Source: Bacteroidaceae bacterium (lineage in GTDB: Bacteria > Bacteroidota > Bacteroidia > Bacteroidales > Bacteroidaceae). From it: DNA of 33,989 bases. This document shows, one piece after another, positions 33,986-33,989 of this stretch (the stretch's first letter is position 1; the number at the start of each line of letters is the position of its first letter). A program made the translations under genes and the position numbers. Where the stretch lies: the NCBI GenBank assembly GCA_017398805.1, contig JAFQEZ010000022.1, positions 1 to 33,989 on the forward strand. Reading direction: 5' to 3'. The notes under the pieces were generated by a model. That model ran no database searches. It was not told the DNA's origin and saw nothing but the letters and a program-made list of their open reading frames with translations.

Positions 33986-33989
33986 ACGA

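Larger units (their letters stand above)
33725..33989. other. Non-coding right edge with inverted repeats
   Basis: No recognisable gene is present in these 265 bases. An open frame on the minus strand (33778-33987) has no family resemblance and seems to be a by-product of the repeats. Two inverted repeats lie here: 33862-33883 and 33957-33985. The wording around 33860-33989 looks like intergenic repeats found in several Bacteroidetes, but this is recollection only. Confidence 0.45.

Noticed and set aside
33778-33987. 69-codon minus-strand ORF at the right edge
   Set aside because: It reads through inverted repeats, shows no protein family and no start context.

Overview
The window comes from a member of the Bacteroidetes, most likely order Bacteroidales. 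The evidence is gene content and order (recF next to a DUF721 gene, DUF3256 and DUF4831 secreted proteins, a short-form adenylate kinase beside hpt and obg, an S12-S7-EF-G-S10 ribosomal cluster without tuf), promoter boxes of the TAnnTTTG type characteristic of the Bacteroidetes primary sigma factor, and near-absence of Shine-Dalgarno sequences. The genus cannot be fixed from the sequence alone.

Left part (1-15.2 kb), mixed housekeeping genes. Reading leftwards: a membrane-anchored TPR protein and lumazine synthase ribH. Reading rightwards: recF and a DUF721 (DciA-like) gene, then a run of tightly spaced genes (NupG-type nucleoside transporter, DUF151-UVR protein, rsmE, truA, EamA transporter, DUF3256 secreted protein), the last four chained by 1-4 nt overlaps. 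Facing it on the minus strand is DUF4831 - ffh - folD - capA, whose end overlaps the DUF3256 gene tail to tail. A short plus-strand purine salvage pair (hpt, adk) and obg follow, each unit closed by a clear hairpin terminator.

A 500-base non-coding stretch (15204-15703) separates obg from the ribosomal block. It holds the obg terminator, an 11-bp AT-rich hairpin, a 13-bp palindrome, the main ribosomal promoter and a possible 11-codon leader ORF.

Right part (15.7-33.7 kb), one long plus-strand ribosomal supercluster equivalent to the E. coli str, S10, spc and alpha operons joined together: rpsL rpsG fusA rpsJ rplC rplD rplW rplB rpsS rplV rpsC rplP rpmC rpsQ rplN rplX rplE rpsN rpsH rplF rplR rpsE rpmD rplO secY map infA rpmJ rpsM rpsK rpsD rpoA rplQ, ended by a strong intrinsic terminator at about 33.7 kb. 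Two genes (rpmD, rpmJ) are very short but clear. Together they supply ribosomal proteins, the translocation factor, the Sec channel, N-terminal methionine removal, IF-1 and the RNA polymerase alpha subunit. The last 265 bases are non-coding and contain two inverted repeats.

No tRNA, rRNA, insertion sequence, prophage, CRISPR array or defence system was found. The points most worth checking are regulatory: the possible leader peptide and palindrome before rpsL, the structured rpsL-rpsG and fusA-rpsJ spacers, three perfect Shine-Dalgarno sequences inside the ribosomal cluster of a lineage that hardly uses them, a probably leaderless recF, and heptad-repeat arrays between folD and ffh.
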